NCBI GenBank assembly: GCA_035640355.1
Contig: DASQWI010000028.1
Span: forward strand, 1-35,304
Origin: Actinomycetota bacterium
Lineage (GTDB): Bacteria; Actinomycetota; UBA4738; HRBIN12
Reading direction: 5' to 3'
DNA: 35,304 nucleotides
The translations under genes were made by a program, and so were the position numbers. The notes under the pieces are model-generated. The model saw nothing but the letters and a program-made list of their open reading frames with translations, was not told the DNA's origin and searched no databases. Positions 1 through 7,782 of the stretch are shown here, piece after piece. Numbering within the stretch: position 1 is the first letter of the stretch; every line of letters starts with the position of its first letter.

Positions 1-1381
1 TGAAGTCGCACCTCGGCGGCACGGGTTCGATCCCGTAGAGCCGTGCGGCGTTGCGTCCCAGGATCTTCGCCTTGAGCTCCTTCGTGAGCTCGGGGTAGCC
101 GTAGCGCTCCTGGAGCTCGCCGGAGATGTGGAACGCCCGGAGCGCCTGGATCTGCGGCTGCGGCGAGCCGTAAAACAGGCAATCGGTTCCCCACACGACG
201 TTGTCCTCGCCGACGTGCTTCAACAGTTTGCCGAGCACGTGAGCGGCCTGCGTCGGCGAACGCATCAGGTTCCACCACGTCGAGCCGAGCTCCGCATAGA
301 CGTTCTCGTTCGGTCCGATGCCGGCGCGTTCGAGCGACGTGATCAGCCGGTTGACGCCCTGCTCGGCCGTCGTGTTCGTGTACGGACCCTCGAACTCACC
401 CGACTCGTAACCCGAGTGATACACGACGAAGTTCACGTCTTGGTGCTTCCGCGCGGCAGGACCGATGTCGATCGGCGATGAGTACCGGCTGCCGCCGCTG
501 AACCCCTTGTGCACGCAGATCGTTCGGATCCCGAGCTCGACGCTCTTGCGGATGAACGGCTCGCCAACCTGCGGCAGGCCCGCTTCGTGGTCGTCGAGCC
601 ACCACGCGCCGCCGCCCGGATCGAAGAAGTCGGGGAAGTGCGTGAACGTCTTCCACGCGACGATCGGATACCGACGCGCGGTCTGCTCCATCCCGTCGAG
701 CACGGATTCGAGCGAGCCGACGTTCGGCAGCACCTGGCCGTGAAGCATCACGCGCTCGTCGCGGCACAGCCCTTCGACGATCCGTCGCGTCTCGAACATG
801 ATCTCCGGCGACAGCGGTGAACCTTCGGGATAGATCGGGAGCGCGGAGAGCACGACGACGTTGGTGTCGCTGCGAATGAAGAACGCCTCCAGGAAGTGCT
901 CGATCGAGTAGCACACGCGCGGATCGTCCTCGCCGCAGTACTGCTGCGGGAAGTTCGCGTAGAAGCCCTCGCCGTGGAAGACCGGGTTCACGTCGTACTC
1001 GAGCAGGTGGCCCTGCACGTCCATGATGAACTCCTCGCCCCCGAGCGCCTCCTCCGCCGCCTCCGGTTCGGTCGTCGCCTCGGGCGGAATCGTGAAGCCG
1101 CCACCGGGCTCTGCGCTTTCGTACGGCGACCGGCGCGCCCGCTGTTCTTCCCGTGTGCAGGCATCAAGCGAAAGCAGCACGACCGAAGCCGCGCACAACG
1201 AACGAAGGAACCGTCGGCGCGGCATGGCCAGACGATCCGCCGTCGCCAGGCAGTCGATCCGCGCGCGCCGAACGGCCTCGCGCGCGACCTCCGACAGCGG
1301 TCGCGGGTCGTACTCCCCATTGGAGACCGGCCCGAACTCGATCGGCAGGATCGGAGGGTCGCTCAGCGCTTCATCGCTCAC
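1..1381 (-). CDS. Amidohydrolase-family protein with embedded Tat/lipoprotein-like signal (partial, 3' end off the window)
   Basis: A metal-dependent hydrolase of the amidohydrolase type (COG2159-like), read from a GTG at 1381 through the left edge, so its C-terminus is missing (460 codons visible). About 52 residues precede a twin-arginine stretch (PRRRFLRS), a hydrophobic segment and a lipobox-like LSLDAC. This suggests Tat export and possibly lipid anchoring with an unusually long n-region. The catalytic part begins at about residue 95 with DVQGHLLEY, where the usual HxH metal motif reads QxH. Later candidates are the His of ICVHKGF, the His of VVYHSGYE and the Asp of VVWGTDCLF. An in-frame ATG at 1225 just before the twin arginines is the alternative start, but it has no Shine-Dalgarno and the upstream frame reads as a coherent peptide. 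It lies 19 nt after the enoyl-ACP reductase stop, probably in the same transcript. The substrate is unknown. Confidence 0.8.
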   Translation of the reverse strand, partial: MSDEALSDPPILPIEFGPVSNGEYDPRPLSEVAREAVRRARIDCLATADRLAMPRRRFLRSLCAASVVLLSLDACTREEQRARRSPYESAEPGGGFTIPPEATTEPEAAEEALGGEEFIMDVQGHLLEYDVNPVFHGEGFYANFPQQYCGEDDPRVCYSIEHFLEAFFIRSDTNVVVLSALPIYPEGSPLSPEIMFETRRIVEGLCRDERVMLHGQVLPNVGSLESVLDGMEQTARRYPIVAWKTFTHFPDFFDPGGGAWWLDDHEAGLPQVGEPFIRKSVELGIRTICVHKGFSGGSRYSSPIDIGPAARKHQDVNFVVYHSGYESGEFEGPYTNTTAEQGVNRLITSLERAGIGPNENVYAELGSTWWNLMRSPTQAAHVLGKLLKHVGEDNVVWGTDCLFYGSPQPQIQALRAFHISGELQERYGYPELTKELKAKILGRNAARLYGIEPVPPRCDF

Positions 1382-1400
1382 GGGCTTAGATGAACGACTG

Positions 1401-2204
1401 TCACCCCTGTTCGATGGTTCCCGTGACGTCCGGCGACGGAGCGCCGATCGCGTGGTACCCGCCATCCACGTGGACCAGCTCACCGGTGATACCTCGTGAC
1501 AGGTCCGAGAGCAGGAACGCGATCGCGTCTGCGACCGGTGTCGCGTCGTTGACGTCCCAGCCGAGCGGGGCACGAGCGCCCCACCCGTTCGCCAGCGCGT
1601 CGAACCCGGGGATGCCCTTCCCCGCGATCGTTCGCAGCGGTCCCGCCGAGACCGTGTTCACGCGGATCTTGAACGGACCGAGGTCACGCGCCAGGTACCG
1701 CGTGATCGACTCGAGCGACGCCTTGGCCACGCCCATCCAGTCGTAGATGGGCCACGCCACTCGCGCGTCGAAGTCCATCGAGACGATCGCGCCGCCGCGC
1801 TCGCGCATCCTCGGCAGCAGCTCGGTGGCGATCGCCTTCAGCGAGAACGCGCTCGTCCTGATCGCCGTCGCCACGCTCTCCCACTCGGTGTTCAGGAAGT
1901 TGCCGCCCAGCGCGTCCTGCGGCGCGAATGCGATCGCGTGGAGGAACCCATCGACGTGCCCCCATCGCGTTCCCAACTCGTCCGACACGGCGCGGATCTG
2001 CTGCGTGTCGGTCGCGTCCATCTCGAGGACGTCGACGGGGTTCGCCAACCGTTTGGCCGATCGCTCGGTGAGGCTCATGGCGCGACCGAACGACGTCAGG
2101 ACGATCTCCGCGCCCTGCTCCTGGAGGGCATTCGCGGCGGCGAAAGCGATCGACTCCGGTGTGAGGACACCGGTGACGAGGAGCTTCTTGCCTTCGAGCA
2201 ACAT
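1401..2204 (-). CDS. fabI: NADH-dependent enoyl-ACP reductase, InhA/FabI type
   Basis: Catalyses the last reductive step of fatty-acid elongation (trans-2-enoyl-ACP to acyl-ACP) in the cytosol. The 267-residue length fits FabI/InhA. It is an SDR-fold protein: the N-terminal cofactor segment TGVLTPESIA resembles the InhA SGIITDSSIA loop, SMDFDARVAWPIYDWMGVAK carries the family's Tyr-x6-Lys pair (Tyr154, Lys161), and the C-terminal part has INTVSAGPLRTIA-like and DATPVADAIAFLLSD segments typical of the family. The InhA-like YDWM context and overall match favour the actinobacterial branch. The start is ATG with an AAGGGA Shine-Dalgarno-like element about 9 nt upstream. The gene is divergent from adenosine deaminase and is followed by the amidohydrolase in the same direction. 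The assignment to an enoyl reductase is strong; chain-length preference cannot be read from the sequence. Confidence 0.93.
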   Translation of the reverse strand: MLLEGKKLLVTGVLTPESIAFAAANALQEQGAEIVLTSFGRAMSLTERSAKRLANPVDVLEMDATDTQQIRAVSDELGTRWGHVDGFLHAIAFAPQDALGGNFLNTEWESVATAIRTSAFSLKAIATELLPRMRERGGAIVSMDFDARVAWPIYDWMGVAKASLESITRYLARDLGPFKIRVNTVSAGPLRTIAGKGIPGFDALANGWGARAPLGWDVNDATPVADAIAFLLSDLSRGITGELVHVDGGYHAIGAPSPDVTGTIEQG

Positions 2205-2255
2205 CGACGAGTCCCTTCTGGCGCCTCCGGCGTGCGACGCGGCGCTTCGAGCCGC

Positions 2256-2261
2256 ATGCTA
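2256..2261 (-). promoter_or_regulatory. Putative -10 box for the enoyl-ACP reductase gene in a 68-nt divergent promoter region
   Basis: On the minus strand TAGCAT (2261 down to 2256) fits the actinobacterial TANNNT -10 pattern and would give a leader of roughly 45 nt containing the Shine-Dalgarno of the reductase. The same spot holds GCTA-TTGG-TAGC, a short inverted repeat, and lies only a dozen bases from the GTG start of adenosine deaminase, so promoters for both genes must overlap. No convincing -35 hexamer is visible. Confidence 0.35.
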
Positions 2262-2272
2262 TTGGTAGCGCC

Positions 2273-3283
2273 GTGGAACTGAAAACCGCGGCGAAGGTCG
2301 ACCTGCATCGACATCTCGAGGGTTCGATCAGACTCCAAACGCTGATCGAGCTGTACCGCGAGGCGGGCGACCCGCTGCCCGAGACGCGCCCGGAGGAGTT
2401 GGCGCGCCGAGCGCAAGTTCTCAAGCCGATGGCGAGCCTCGAGGCCGTATTGGCAGTGTTCGGCATCGCCCAGGGAGCGTTCTTCGATCCCGCTGCAACC
2501 GAACGGATCGCGTACGAGGCGGTCGAGGACTGCGCCGCCGACGGCGTTCGACTCGTCGAGCTTCGGTTCTCCCCGCACTTCCTATGCGAGCGTCACGGCC
2601 TCGATTGGGACGACGCGATGGAGGCGATCGTCCGCGGCGTCGAGCGAGCGTCGCGCGACCACGACGTCGCGGTCGGGCTGATTGCGATCGTCAGCCGGAA
2701 CTACGGGATGCGGTCGGCCGAACGGACGGTCGAGTTCGCGGTCCGGAACCGCGACCGGCTCGTCGGGTTCGACCTCGCCGGCGACGAAGAGCCGTACCCG
2801 CCGTCCCTGTACGTCGACGTCCTCGAGCCGGTCGTCAAGGCCGGGCTGCCGATCACCGCGCATTACGGCGAGTCTGGCGGGCCGCAGTTCCCGCGCGAGG
2901 CGATCGAGGCACTCGGCGCGGTGCGCCTCGGCCACGGCGTGAGCGTGGCCCACGACCCCGAGGTGACGGCGCTCGCGCGCGACGCAGGCGTGACCCTCGA
3001 GATGTGCCCAACGTCGAACGTTCGGACACACGGCGTCACGCGGCTGGAGGAGCATCCGGCGCGCCGCCTGCTCGACGAGGACGTGCGCGTAACCATCAAC
3101 ACCGACAATCCTGGGTTGTTCGACGTGAATCTGACGCACGAGCTCGAGGCGTGCCGCGACGTCCTGCGCTTCACCGACGAAGACATTAGGCGCATCACGG
3201 CGAACGCACTCGACGCGACGTTCCTGGACGAGAGCGTCACGACGCCCGTTCGCAGCCGTCACTTCGCTTGGCTGGATGCTTGA
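2273..3283 (+). CDS. add: Adenosine deaminase (or closely related aminohydrolase)
   Basis: Hydrolytic deamination of adenosine/deoxyadenosine to inosine in purine salvage. The 336-residue protein has the family landmarks in order: DLHRHLEGS (metal ligands His12, His14), AHYGESGG (His197 and the catalytic Glu200), LGHGVSV (His221), CPTSNVRT, and TINTDNPGLF, whose Asp278 is the remaining metal ligand. The residue after it is Asn279, where many family members have a second Asp; to my recollection TDN also occurs in other actinobacterial members. The start is GTG at 2273, only 68 nt from the divergent enoyl-ACP reductase, with no good Shine-Dalgarno, so a very short or absent leader is likely. 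The 3' end is 12 nt from the convergent HNH gene. Substrate could be another adenine nucleoside such as aminofutalosine; no menaquinone genes are nearby to suggest that. Confidence 0.87.
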   Translation: MELKTAAKVDLHRHLEGSIRLQTLIELYREAGDPLPETRPEELARRAQVLKPMASLEAVLAVFGIAQGAFFDPAATERIAYEAVEDCAADGVRLVELRFSPHFLCERHGLDWDDAMEAIVRGVERASRDHDVAVGLIAIVSRNYGMRSAERTVEFAVRNRDRLVGFDLAGDEEPYPPSLYVDVLEPVVKAGLPITAHYGESGGPQFPREAIEALGAVRLGHGVSVAHDPEVTALARDAGVTLEMCPTSNVRTHGVTRLEEHPARRLLDEDVRVTINTDNPGLFDVNLTHELEACRDVLRFTDEDIRRITANALDATFLDESVTTPVRSRHFAWLDA

Positions 3284-3295
3284 GCTACCGATTGA

Positions 3296-4414
3296 TCAGC
3301 TCGCGAGCTCGATGCGGCCAGGAGACGGACCGGATTCATAAGGAGTTCCGTCCGGACGGCGCCACAGGAGGTCGCCGGTCGCCTCTCGTTTCACCGACCA
3401 CCCGTGCTCGTGCACCAGCCGGTGGTGGAACGAGCAGATGAGGGTCAGGTTGTCAAGATCGGTCCTGCCGCCGTGACGCCACCATCGAATGTGGTGGGCC
3501 TCGGTGAACCGGCGGGCGCCGCACCCGGGGAAGCGGCACTCCTGGTCGCGATGACGGACCTGTCGGAGCAGCCACGCAGGCGGCTCGCGAGAGACTCGGC
3601 CGATGCCGAGGACGTCGCCGTCGCGGTCCTCCACTACGGTCTGGACCCGAGCGTTGCACAACAGACGCCGTACCGACTGGGGGTGGATCACGGGGCCGCC
3701 CTCGATCTCGCACCCGCCCCTGTCTCGCTGCAGGCCGTCCAGTCGGGCGTGGACGACGACGGTGGCACGATCGGGCTCGGGGTCGGTGGCGATCCGGGCC
3801 GAGCACAGGGCTACCAACGCGTCGGCCCGCCGTGCAGAGGCGTACACCTCGTCCTCCTCGCCGGGTAGGGCGGCGATCTTCTCCGCCTCCCGCTCCAGCG
3901 CCTTGATCACGATGGGTCCTGAGGCTGCGGGGAGGTCCGCCTCAAGCCCAAACCGGCGTCCCTCATCGAAGTACCACCAGGTCACCTCGCGGCTCCGCTC
4001 TGTCTCCCGGACGTCGGCGACCGACATCTTTGCCTCAAGGTCTGCCCGACGGCGGATCGCACCGACCGAGACGGTCGTCGCCCACCGGATCAGTCGCGCT
4101 TCGGCGTCGGGCTTCGCGAACCGGGCCAACTCCACCACCTTGTCGATGCCGAGTTCCCCTCGCTCCAGCGCCTCGGCGATCAACGGCAGGTTCTGGAGGG
4201 CGTGGGCCGCGGCGACCCACCGCCTCGCCTTCCACTCGGAGACGCCGTAGCGGATGGCCAGCCAGTGCGCGGTGTCGCGGGCACCGCAATCTCGCCAGAC
4301 CTCGGCCCGATCGGCGTCGGCGATCAGACGCAGCATCCCCCTTTGCGCGCGACCGACGTCTGCGTTCGCACTGTCGAGTGCAGCAGTCAGCGGATGCGTC
4401 GCGACTTCGAACAT
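3296..4414 (-). CDS. DUF222 / 13E12-repeat family protein with C-terminal HNH endonuclease domain
   Basis: A 372-residue protein, or 382 if translation begins at the in-frame GTG at 4444. The N-terminal two thirds are Ala/Arg-rich and helical, of the DUF222 type common in Actinomycetota (13E12 REP family in mycobacteria). The C-terminus contains an HNH nuclease module: RHRDQECRFPGCGARRF (zinc-type Cys pair), then EAHHIRWWRHGG (catalytic His region), then DNLTLICSFHHRLVHE. It is presumably a DNA nuclease; the biological role of the family is not settled, and its members are often multi-copy and variably present. The ATG at 4414 is preferred because the first ten residues from the GTG are unremarkable, but neither start has a clear Shine-Dalgarno. 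Inverted repeats overlap both starts, suggesting direct repression. It converges with adenosine deaminase. Confidence 0.88.
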   Translation of the reverse strand: MFEVATHPLTAALDSANADVGRAQRGMLRLIADADRAEVWRDCGARDTAHWLAIRYGVSEWKARRWVAAAHALQNLPLIAEALERGELGIDKVVELARFAKPDAEARLIRWATTVSVGAIRRRADLEAKMSVADVRETERSREVTWWYFDEGRRFGLEADLPAASGPIVIKALEREAEKIAALPGEEDEVYASARRADALVALCSARIATDPEPDRATVVVHARLDGLQRDRGGCEIEGGPVIHPQSVRRLLCNARVQTVVEDRDGDVLGIGRVSREPPAWLLRQVRHRDQECRFPGCGARRFTEAHHIRWWRHGGRTDLDNLTLICSFHHRLVHEHGWSVKREATGDLLWRRPDGTPYESGPSPGRIELAS

Positions 4415-4422
4415 AAGTGCGA
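4407..4422. promoter_or_regulatory. LexA-box-like near-palindrome over the HNH gene start
   Basis: TCGAACATAAGTGCGA differs at one position of its second half from the perfect palindrome TCGAAC-N4-GTTCGA, the pattern known for actinobacterial LexA (SOS) boxes. It covers the ATG at 4414 of the DUF222-HNH gene. Additional GTTCGA half-sites occur just upstream at about 4455, 4472 and 4488. This is a pattern match only. Confidence 0.3.
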
Positions 4423-4440
4423 CGCTAACACCCGCCACTG

Positions 4441-4456
4441 ACACTCGATTGAGTGT
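4441..4456. repeat. Perfect inverted repeat ACACTC-GATT-GAGTGT upstream of the HNH gene
   Basis: A 6-bp perfect inverted repeat with a 4-nt spacer overlaps the alternative GTG start (4444) of the DUF222-HNH gene. It could be an operator or a small RNA hairpin. The remainder of the 4445-4704 gap is somewhat AT-richer around 4570-4620 and shows no tRNA or recognisable gene other than the doubtful small ORF at 4504. Confidence 0.4.
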
Positions 4457-4503
4457 TCGACACGCGCGGCGACGTTCGAGTTGTCGTGTTCGATCAGTTA
4501 GGG

Positions 4504-4596
4504 ATGACTACGTCTGCGCGCTCATCGCGGGCAAGACGTGCACGAGCGGCAGATGCACGGGTCGCAGCGATTGAACTACTACAAAAACGCTACTGA
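4504..4596 (+). CDS. Doubtful small ORF, 30 residues, basic
   Basis: An ATG-initiated frame of 30 codons (extendable in frame to a GTG at 4453) encodes a basic, Ala/Arg-rich peptide ending IELLQKRY before TGA. There is only a weak purine run before the ATG. The peptide resembles no family I recognise. It may be chance in high-GC sequence, or the tail of a decayed gene; it is listed because it lies in the otherwise empty gap between the HNH and DUF885 genes. Confidence 0.15.
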   Translation: MTTSARSSRARRARAADARVAAIELLQKRY

Positions 4597-4704
4597 TTCC
4601 CTCTGTGGAACAGCTCGTAACCCACTTGCGTCCTCGGACACCCCGGCACGCCTCACGCGCTGGATAGGATGGCTCAACATCGACCGCGAGAGGGACGAGA
4701 CGAC

Positions 4705-6357
4705 ATGACCGAACCGATCAATGCTGCGCGTGACCTGATCGACCGATACTGGGAGAGGCTGCTCGAGCTCGAACCGCTCCTCGGGACCATGGTCGGCGAC
4801 GAGCGGTACGACGATCGGCTCCCCGACCCGAGCGACGCCGGCCGTGCGGCGCGCGAAACGCTTCACCGCTCGGCGCTCGAGGAGCTCGCACTCCTCGATC
4901 GCGACCTCGAGGACGTCGACCTGCGCACCACGCTCGACGTGCTCGAGGCGATCGCTTCCCGCGAGATCGCCGCGCTCGAGCACCGCGTCGACCGCTTGCA
5001 GTCCGTCAGCCACCTGTGGGGTCCCGGCGGGATCATTGGGGAGCTCGCCTCGATGCAGCGCGCCGACACGCCCGAACGCCTCGACCGGTACGTCACTCGA
5101 CTGGGGCACGCGCCCGAGTTCTACGAGGCGGTCATCGGCGTCACGAAGGACGGACTCGGCGCCGGCGTCACTGCGCCGCGCGTCGTCGTCGAACGAGCCG
5201 TGGCGCAGGTCGAGCGCGTCCTGGCGACGCCGGTCGAGGAGTCGCCCGGACTCTTGCCGCTTTCGCAGGACGACGCGGCCGGGCGCGAACGAGTCATCGA
5301 GACGCTCCGCGACCGTTTCATGCCGGCGCTCTCGCGCTACCTCGACGCGCTCCGCGAGTACCTGCCGTCGGCAACCGAGACGATTGGCCTGCACGCCCTG
5401 CCGGGGGGCGACGAGATCTACTCGGCCCAGATCCTGTCGTGGACCACCCTGCCGCTCGAGGCGCAGAAGGTGCACGACCTCGGGCTCGAGGACCTGGCGA
5501 AGATCCAGGAGGAGCGACGTCTGGCGGCGGGGCAGATCGGCGCCGCCGATCCGAAGGCCGCCGTGGCGCTTCTCGACCAGCGTGGGAACCGTGCCCGGAC
5601 GAAGGAGGAGCTTGTCGCTCTCGCCGAGTCACAGGTCGCCAAGGGATGGGACGCGGCTCGCACCTCGTTCGGCCGGATGCCGTCGGAGAACTGCACGGTG
5701 AAGCCGGTGGAGGAGTTCCGCGAAGCCGACATGCCGTTCGCCTTCTACCAGCCGCCGTCCGCCGACGGGTCGCGCAAGGGCATCTACTACGTGAACGGCG
5801 GAGACCTCGAGGGCAAGCCGCTCCACCATCTGGCCACGACGACGTACCACGAGGCGAACCCGGGCCATCACTTCCAGATCGCGATCGAGCAGGAGCTCGG
5901 CGAGCGGCCCGCGCTCCGGCGGTTCGGCGGTCTCATGGCCGGGTCCGCGTTCGCCGAGGGGTGGGGCCTGTACAGCGAGCGACTGGCCGACGAGATGGGT
6001 CTGTTCGAGAACGAGGGCGAACGCCTCGGCATGCTCGACATGCAGGGGATGCGCGCGGCGCGGCTCGTTGTCGACACGGGGATCCACGCGTTCGATTGGA
6101 CGCGCGAGCAGGCCATCGACCTGCTCGAGCAGGCCGGGGTCGCGCACACCGATGCCGTGATCGAGACCGACCGATACATCGCGCTCCCCGGTCAGGCACT
6201 CGCGTACAAGACCGGACAGTTCGAGATCGAACAGCAGCGCGCCGACGCGACCAAGCGCGATGGGGACGCCTTCTCGCTGTCGGCGTTCCACGACCGGCTG
6301 TTGGCGCTCGGCTCGCTCCCACTGTCGGCGCTGCGGCGGGAGCTCTCCCGCACATAG
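4705..6357 (+). CDS. DUF885 family protein, predicted zinc metallopeptidase-like
   Basis: A 550-residue protein typical in length for DUF885 (PF05960), a family grouped with gluzincin-like metallopeptidases. The signature is at about residues 379-392: TYHEANPGHHFQ, an HExxPGHH-type motif. It is followed about 35 residues later by FAEGWGLYSE, the downstream Glu-containing element that would complete the metal site. The N-terminal half is helical and acidic (LIDRYWERLLELEP). No signal peptide is visible, so a cytosolic location is likely. The ATG at 4705 is chosen over an in-frame ATG at 4669 because GAGAGGGACGAG lies just before it. A TAGGAT box at 4665-4670 is a possible -10 with a short leader. 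Members have been described as peptidases for few substrates, so the substrate here is unknown. Convergent with the methyltransferase, 20 nt apart. Confidence 0.88.
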   Translation: MTEPINAARDLIDRYWERLLELEPLLGTMVGDERYDDRLPDPSDAGRAARETLHRSALEELALLDRDLEDVDLRTTLDVLEAIASREIAALEHRVDRLQSVSHLWGPGGIIGELASMQRADTPERLDRYVTRLGHAPEFYEAVIGVTKDGLGAGVTAPRVVVERAVAQVERVLATPVEESPGLLPLSQDDAAGRERVIETLRDRFMPALSRYLDALREYLPSATETIGLHALPGGDEIYSAQILSWTTLPLEAQKVHDLGLEDLAKIQEERRLAAGQIGAADPKAAVALLDQRGNRARTKEELVALAESQVAKGWDAARTSFGRMPSENCTVKPVEEFREADMPFAFYQPPSADGSRKGIYYVNGGDLEGKPLHHLATTTYHEANPGHHFQIAIEQELGERPALRRFGGLMAGSAFAEGWGLYSERLADEMGLFENEGERLGMLDMQGMRAARLVVDTGIHAFDWTREQAIDLLEQAGVAHTDAVIETDRYIALPGQALAYKTGQFEIEQQRADATKRDGDAFSLSAFHDRLLALGSLPLSALRRELSRT

Positions 6358-6377
6358 CGCACGCAGTAGGACGCGGA

Positions 6378-7238
6378 CTAAGCCGGCTTCTCCGCGCGAA
6401 GGATTACGTAGTCGACGAGACCGTTCCGCCACAGCAGCTCCGTGGCCGAAACGAACGTTCGCGCCGCGACCCGCATCGTCAAGGGGGCGCGCGTCGTCTC
6501 GAGTCTGCGGCGAACGAACCGCAACGCCGGCCCGATCGTCCTGTCGCCGACTGGCCTCGCTTCGACCTCGTCGAACCCGGCCGCCCGAGCCAACGCCACG
6601 ATCTGGCCGACGGACGCGGCCGCGCTCGCGCGGAGGCCCCACACGCGCAGTTGCGCTAGGGCCGCCGCGCCCTCGACCGGTCCCCGCGGCATCCGGTTGG
6701 TCGCGATGTCCGACATCGACAGCATGCCGCCGGGGCGCAGCACGCGGAACGCCTCGGCGAGGAACCGGCGCCGAGACGAGAAGTGGAACGCGGCCTCGAC
6801 GCTGATCACGCCGTCGAAACTGTCATCGCGCAGCGGCAGCCGGGCCGCGTCGCCGTTCACCGCCAGCGCGCCGCCCTCCTCGAGCCACGCGCGGCCGGCC
6901 ACCAGCTGCGACCGCGTCACGTTCAGCGCGACGAGCCGGCTCGGCTCCGCTATCTCCGCGATGAGCGGGTCCTGAGCGCCGAGCCCGTTCCCCACGTCGA
7001 GGACCGCACTGCCCTTGGGAAGCTCGGCCGCGAGCGTTTCGACCAGCCGCCGAACGGCGACCGGCGCCTCGTCCGGATCGCTCCCATCGCCGTGCCAGAG
7101 GCCCAGGTTTAACCAGCCGTCGTCGAGCGCCAGGAAGAAGTTCGGACCGATCGAGTCGTAGACGGCGGCAGCGGGATTCCGTCCCTGCTTGAAGAAGGCG
7201 GCGGCGTGCCGCAACCGCTCCCGTGTCCAGACCCTCAT
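6378..7238 (-). CDS. Class I SAM-dependent methyltransferase
   Basis: A 286-residue methyltransferase. After an N-terminal helical segment with FFLALDDGWLNLGLWHG, the Rossmann core begins with motif I VLDVGNGLGAQDP (about residues 79-91), followed by VALNVTRSQL (motif II region), NGDAARLPLRDDSFDGVISVEAAFHF (motifs III-IV, Methyltransf_11 type) and FRVLRPGGMLSMSD. The arrangement resembles the cyclopropane-synthase/sterol or small-molecule C/O/N-methyltransferases that share the YDSIGPNFFLALDDGWLNLGLW-like N-terminus. The substrate cannot be told. The ATG at 7238 is preferred to the in-frame TTG two codons upstream. The gene is divergent from the VOC gene, with 93 nt between the starts. Confidence 0.85.
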   Translation of the reverse strand: MRVWTRERLRHAAAFFKQGRNPAAAVYDSIGPNFFLALDDGWLNLGLWHGDGSDPDEAPVAVRRLVETLAAELPKGSAVLDVGNGLGAQDPLIAEIAEPSRLVALNVTRSQLVAGRAWLEEGGALAVNGDAARLPLRDDSFDGVISVEAAFHFSSRRRFLAEAFRVLRPGGMLSMSDIATNRMPRGPVEGAAALAQLRVWGLRASAAASVGQIVALARAAGFDEVEARPVGDRTIGPALRFVRRRLETTRAPLTMRVAARTFVSATELLWRNGLVDYVILRAEKPA

Positions 7239-7331
7239 GCCCAAAGCGTAGGACCGGTGCGCTGCACCTCTCGGTTTGCCCTATCCACCCGGACGCGTTG
7301 GAATGGAGGTCCCGTCGGAAGGAGGAACGCA

Positions 7332-7718
7332 ATGGACAAGGTCGTGCACTTCGAGATCCCGGCCGACGACACCGCCCGAGCAAAGGAGTTCTACGGCTCG
7401 ATCTTCGAGTGGGAGATCCAGGACATTCCCGAGGTGCAGTACACGATCGCCATGACCGTTCCGGTCGACGAGAAGCAGCTGCCGACGCAACCGGGTGCGA
7501 TCAACGGCGGCATGTACAAGCGATCGCCCCAGAACCCGTCCGCGCCCGTCATCACGATCGAGGTCCACTCGATCGACGAGGCGCTCAAGAAGATCGAGGC
7601 GGGTGGCGGCGAGACGCTCACGCCGAGGACGGAGATCCCCGGCATGGGAGCGTTCGCCTACTTCAAGGACACCGAGGGCAACGCACTCGGCCTGTGGGAG
7701 ACCACGCCCACCGAGTAG
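7332..7718 (+). CDS. VOC (glyoxalase/bleomycin-resistance) family protein
   Basis: A 128-residue single vicinal-oxygen-chelate module, comprising two beta-alpha-beta-beta-beta units. It opens VVHFEIPADDTARAKEFYGSIFEWE, contains the GAINGGMY strand and a second half ITIEVHSIDEALKKIEAGGGE, and ends with FAYFKDTEGNALGLWE. The final Glu of that segment is a usual metal-ligand position, and the initial His could be another. Proteins of this subtype (CFP-32/27-kDa antigen-like) are common in Actinomycetota and mostly uncharacterised. The start is well fixed by a strong Shine-Dalgarno (GGAAGGAGG, ending about 6 nt before ATG). It lies 64 nt before the aminotransferase gene, which has its own possible -10 (TAGGCT at 7745-7750). 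Confidence 0.9.
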   Translation: MDKVVHFEIPADDTARAKEFYGSIFEWEIQDIPEVQYTIAMTVPVDEKQLPTQPGAINGGMYKRSPQNPSAPVITIEVHSIDEALKKIEAGGGETLTPRTEIPGMGAFAYFKDTEGNALGLWETTPTE

Positions 7719-7782
7719 CGACCTCGCGAGGGTTGGGGCGGCGCTAGGCTGGCGCCCGGCCGTCACCCCCGAGAGGAAGACG

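Noticed and set aside
2840-3120. Loss of activity in adenosine deaminase because TDD reads TDN
   Set aside because: The metal-ligand Asp is retained, and as far as I recall TDN also occurs in other actinobacterial members, so it is not evidence of a defect.
4445-4704. tRNA gene or integration site in the HNH-DUF885 gap
   Set aside because: No cloverleaf, T-loop consensus or duplicated gene end is seen; only inverted repeats and a short doubtful ORF.
5016-6659. 547-residue open frame on the plus strand overlapping the DUF885 gene
   Set aside because: Arg/Gly/Pro-rich translation typical of an out-of-frame reading of high-GC coding DNA. The DUF885 frame over the same bases has clear family motifs.
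7495-7782. N-terminal extension of the aminotransferase frame into the VOC gene
   Set aside because: The extension is Ser/Arg-rich shadow sequence, while the ATG at 7783 has a Shine-Dalgarno and gives the normal family N-terminus.
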